Assembly: GCF_001679785.1 (NCBI RefSeq)
Contig: NZ_CP016291.1
Coordinates: forward strand, 186,001 to 250,000
Reading direction: 5' to 3'
From: Rhizobium leguminosarum
GTDB lineage: Bacteria > Pseudomonadota > Alphaproteobacteria > Rhizobiales > Rhizobiaceae
DNA length: 64,000 nt
Both the position numbers and the translations under genes were made by a program. Numbering within the stretch: position 1 is the stretch's first letter; the number at the start of each line of letters is the position of its first letter. The notes below the pieces were generated by a model that ran no database searches, had not been told where the DNA came from, and worked only from the letters and a program-made list of their open reading frames with translations. Below are positions 61,562 through 64,000 of the stretch, in pieces.

Positions 61562-62488
61562 TTATTTCGTGAGCGACAGCGCACCCGGCGCACCGGCGAG
61601 CGAGCGGGTGGGCGAGGAGGTGGCGATCAGGATGATGAGGGTGAGCACGTAAGGCGCGGCGTAAAAAAGGTAGTAGCCTTGTGTGACGCCGACCGATTGC
61701 AGCGCCGGGCCGAGCGCGCCGGCACCGCCGAAAAGCAGGGCAGCGAGGAAGCAGCCGATCGGGTTCCAGCGGGCGAAGATGACGAGGGCCACGGCCATCA
61801 GGCCCTGGCCCGACGAGATGCCTTCGTTCCATGAGCCCGGATAATAGAGCGAGAGATAGGCGCCACCGATTGCCGCCAGCGAGCCGCCCACTGCCGTCGC
61901 CAGCAGGCGAACCCGGTCGGGGTGGATGCCCATGGCCCGGGCCGCGTCGGTGCTGTCGCCGACGACGCGCAGGATCAGGCCGATGCGGGTGTTCTTGAAG
62001 GCCCAGAACAGGAAGAGGGCAAGTGCCGCGCCGATGAAAAACAGCACGTTGATATTGAGCGCCGCCTGGATCTGCGGCGTGCTCGACCAGCCGCCGAGCG
62101 GGATCGAGGGCAGTTTCGGCGCCACCGGCTGGATGAAGGATTTGCCGAGGAAAAACGCCATGCCGAGACCGAACTGCATCATGGCGATGCCGATGGCAAT
62201 GTCGTTGACCTTCGGGAGCTTGCAGATCCAGCCGTGGATGAGGCCGAAGATCGCGCCTGCCGCCATTGCGGCCAGCACGCCAAGGGTCGGCGAGCCGGTG
62301 ATGACGGCGACCGCATAGGCCGTCATGGCGCCGAAGACGAGCGTGCCTTCCAGGCCGAGATTGATGCGGCCGGAGCGCTCGGTGATCGTTTCGCCGAGGC
62401 TGACGAAGATGAAGGGGGTGGAAACGCGGATGGCGCCCGCGAAGATCGCCAGCGGCACGCCCCAGATGCCGATGCCTGTCTCTTCCAT
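61562..62488 (-). CDS. BMP/nucleoside-type ABC transporter permease (second subunit)
   Basis: A 308-residue permease of the NupQ/YufQ family (branched-chain-type fold), with eight to ten helices and the marks GETITERSGRINLGLEGTLVFGA and ALQSVGVTQGYYLFYAAPYVLTLIILI. ATG at 62488 overlaps the preceding permease stop (TGATG). The continuous open frame reaching upstream into that permease region is a different frame of it, not a fusion. Confidence 0.91.
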   Translation of the reverse strand: MEETGIGIWGVPLAIFAGAIRVSTPFIFVSLGETITERSGRINLGLEGTLVFGAMTAYAVAVITGSPTLGVLAAMAAGAIFGLIHGWICKLPKVNDIAIGIAMMQFGLGMAFFLGKSFIQPVAPKLPSIPLGGWSSTPQIQAALNINVLFFIGAALALFLFWAFKNTRIGLILRVVGDSTDAARAMGIHPDRVRLLATAVGGSLAAIGGAYLSLYYPGSWNEGISSGQGLMAVALVIFARWNPIGCFLAALLFGGAGALGPALQSVGVTQGYYLFYAAPYVLTLIILIATSSPTRSLAGAPGALSLTK

Positions 62489-63615
62489 CAGAGGCTCCTT
62501 TTCCAGAGGTCGGGATTGAAGATCTTGAAGCGGCCGTAGAAGGTCTCGCAGAACAGAATGACGATGAAGAGCGTGCCCTGCAGCACCAGAACCGTCGCAT
62601 CCGGCAGGCCCATGCGCCGCTGGATGAGGCCGCCCGAGGCGTCGATGCCGCCGAGCAGGATCGCCACCGGAATGATCGCCAGCGGATTGTGCCTGGCGAG
62701 GAAGGCGACGAGGATGCCGGTATAACCATAGCCGGCCGCAAGCGAGGCGTTGGCACTTCCCTGCACCGCCGCCACTTCGATCATGCCCGCCAGGCCGGCA
62801 AAACTGCCGGCAAGCGCGGTAAATCCGGCGATCAGCTTGCCGACCGGCAGCCCCTGGATCTGGGCGGCGCGCACGTTGCCGCCGGCGATGCGGGCGGCAA
62901 AACCGTAGCTCGTCGCCTCGATCACGATCCAGGAGACCACGCAGGCGAGGATGCCGATGACCAGGCCCCAATGCACGTCCATGCCGGGAATATTGCCGAG
63001 CATATATTCCGCCGGCAGTGGCCTGGTCGACGGCTTGTTGAGGCTTGCCGGATCGCGCAGCAGCCCTTCGACGAACTGGTTCATCAGGGCAATGGCGATA
63101 TAGGAGAGCAGCAGCGACGAGATGGTTTCGTTGACGCCGCGATAGTGGCGCAGGAAACCGGCAAGGCCGATCCAGATGCCGCCGACCACCATGGCGGCGA
63201 TCGCCATCAGAATGAGGGTGAGGAAGACAGGCGCGGTGCCGGCGAGCGGCAGAGCCATGGCCGCGGCGGCAACGCCGCCCAGCACGACCGCTCCTTCCCC
63301 GCCGATGATGACGAGGCCGAGACGGGCGGGCAGGGCGACGCAGAGTGCCGTCAGGAGAAGGGGTGCGGCACGACTTAAGCTGTTCTGCACCGAAAACCAG
63401 CTGCCGAAGCCGCCGGTATACATCAGTTGAAAGAGGGTGGCCGGCGACTTGCCGACCGCCAGGATGAAGAGGGAGAAGAGCGCAAGACCGATCAGGATGG
63501 CCGCAAGGCCGATGACAACAGGCTCGGCCCGCCGCGCGATCCATTCGAGGACGGGGCGCAGGGAAGCCGGTTTTTCCGCGATGGCTATTGCGGGATCATT
63601 GGCCTCGATGGTCAT
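62488..63615 (-). CDS. BMP/nucleoside-type ABC transporter permease (first subunit)
   Basis: A 375-residue permease of the NupP/YufP family: a short cytoplasmic N-terminus, a first helix near 33-55, and LVIIGGEGAVVLGGVAAAAMAL, SSLLLSYIAIALMNQFVEG and GLPDATVLVLQGTLFIVILFCETFYGRF blocks. ATG at 63615 follows GGGAGAAG. It pairs with the second permease to form the channel. Confidence 0.91.
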   Translation of the reverse strand: MTIEANDPAIAIAEKPASLRPVLEWIARRAEPVVIGLAAILIGLALFSLFILAVGKSPATLFQLMYTGGFGSWFSVQNSLSRAAPLLLTALCVALPARLGLVIIGGEGAVVLGGVAAAAMALPLAGTAPVFLTLILMAIAAMVVGGIWIGLAGFLRHYRGVNETISSLLLSYIAIALMNQFVEGLLRDPASLNKPSTRPLPAEYMLGNIPGMDVHWGLVIGILACVVSWIVIEATSYGFAARIAGGNVRAAQIQGLPVGKLIAGFTALAGSFAGLAGMIEVAAVQGSANASLAAGYGYTGILVAFLARHNPLAIIPVAILLGGIDASGGLIQRRMGLPDATVLVLQGTLFIVILFCETFYGRFKIFNPDLWKRSL

Positions 63616-63635
63616 GGCGCTTCTCCCTTCGCGGT

Positions 63636-64000
63636 TTACGCCGTGGACCCGACGACGCCCTCGACCAGATAATTCATGCTTTCGAGCTCGATCGCGTCTT
63701 CGGCGTAGCTCTTGTCGGCAGCCACGACGGTGTCGCCCTGGTTGTCCTTCAACGGTCCCTTGAAGACCGAGAAACCGCCCTTCATCATGTCGGCCTGCGT
63801 GGCTTCGAAGGCCTTGCGGCCCTCGGCGGACACAGCGGGGCCAAGCGCGCTCATCTTCACGAAGCCGTCCTTCAGGCCGCCACGCACGAAATTGCCGAGC
63901 TTTTCGCCGGCCTGCGCCTTCTTGACGAAGTCGCCGTAGACGTTGCCCCAGGCCCATTCGGCGCCGGTGAGGTATTTTTCGGGAGCAAGCGGGCTCTGGT
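63636..64000 (-). CDS. BMP-family ABC substrate-binding protein (5' end outside window)
   Basis: The C-terminal 120 or so residues of a basic-membrane-protein (BMP/Med) family binding protein: SPLAPEKYLTGAEWAWGNVY, FVKKAQAGEKLGNFVRGG, SALGPAVSAEGRK and a final MNYLVEGVVGSTA. BMP proteins bind nucleosides, purines or related ring ureides. The gene is open to the end of the window on the minus strand and its stop lies 20 bases before the first permease gene. Cyanuric acid, biuret or a similar ring ureide is the probable ligand by context. Confidence 0.85.
   Translation of the reverse strand, partial: QSPLAPEKYLTGAEWAWGNVYGDFVKKAQAGEKLGNFVRGGLKDGFVKMSALGPAVSAEGRKAFEATQADMMKGGFSVFKGPLKDNQGDTVVAADKSYAEDAIELESMNYLVEGVVGSTA

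Noticed and set aside
61562..63544. Apparent 660-codon permease fusion on the minus strand
   Set aside because: The N-terminal 350 residues are an out-of-frame translation of the first permease; the real second permease starts at 62488 with a TGATG overlap.
1..64000. CRISPR arrays, tRNA or rRNA genes, insertion sequences, replication origin
   Set aside because: I saw no regularly spaced repeats, cloverleaf genes, transposase motifs or repABC-like genes in the window.

Overview
The window looks like an accessory replicon (large plasmid or chromid) or a catabolic region of a Rhizobium of the leguminosarum/etli type. The evidence is the high G+C coding style, the density of ABC importers, LysR/LacI/GntR regulators beside catabolic operons, rhizobial intergenic palindromes, and an operon whose cyanuric acid and biuret hydrolases are very close to those known from Rhizobium leguminosarum. 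There is no rRNA, tRNA, CRISPR array, phage or insertion sequence that I can recognise. Almost all the DNA is coding; about 50 protein genes are called.

Layout. 1-1311: end of a sodium:solute (monocarboxylate, MctP-like) symporter, then a convergent methyl-accepting chemotaxis protein (1402-3363). 3890-9110: a sulfonate operon (SBP, permease, ATPase and two flavin-dependent monooxygenases of different LLM subfamilies). 9438-9776: small EthD/Dabb-like protein. 9948-20434: a gluconate/L-idonate-type sugar-acid regulon (CUT2 ABC importer, 3-hydroxyisobutyrate-family dehydrogenase, gluconokinase, gluconate 5-dehydrogenase, 2-ketoaldonate reductase, L-idonate 5-dehydrogenase, LacI repressor, SMP-30 lactonase) tied together by a repeated 16-bp palindromic operator. 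20496-23164: an ECF sigma factor overlapping a membrane VWA protein. 23389-24300: an alpha/beta hydrolase.

24304-39138: a ten-gene minus-strand operon that can turn gamma-butyrobetaine and L-carnitine into glycine betaine (CoA ligase, acyl-CoA dehydrogenase, enoyl-CoA hydratase, carnitine dehydrogenase-thioesterase fusion, BKACE lyase). It is joined to a peptide-type ABC importer and a CocE-family hydrolase, with a divergent CdhR-like GlxA/AraC regulator. 39113-41007: LysR regulator and EamA exporter. 41598-42788: glutathione-independent formaldehyde dehydrogenase, a logical partner for demethylation of the glycine betaine made by the carnitine operon.

42864-49244: orphan amino-acid SBP, GGDEF-EAL protein, cysteine hydrolase, agmatinase-family ureohydrolase and PLP aminotransferase. 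49227-52898: flavin reductase plus LLM monooxygenase with LysR and HutC/GntR regulators. 53128-56147: a polar amino-acid ABC importer whose ATPase gene carries a one-base frameshift in its signature motif. 56199-64000: a cyanuric acid/biuret operon (BMP-type SBP running off the window, two permeases, nitrilase-family amidase, biuret hydrolase, cyanuric acid amidohydrolase, ATPase, second cysteine hydrolase, cupin), most of whose genes touch or overlap.

The common theme is nitrogen-, sulfur- and carbon-scavenging: each import system sits with the enzymes that would process its probable substrate. Start codons were often moved inward from the longest reading frame, to positions with a Shine-Dalgarno sequence; these choices are stated per gene.
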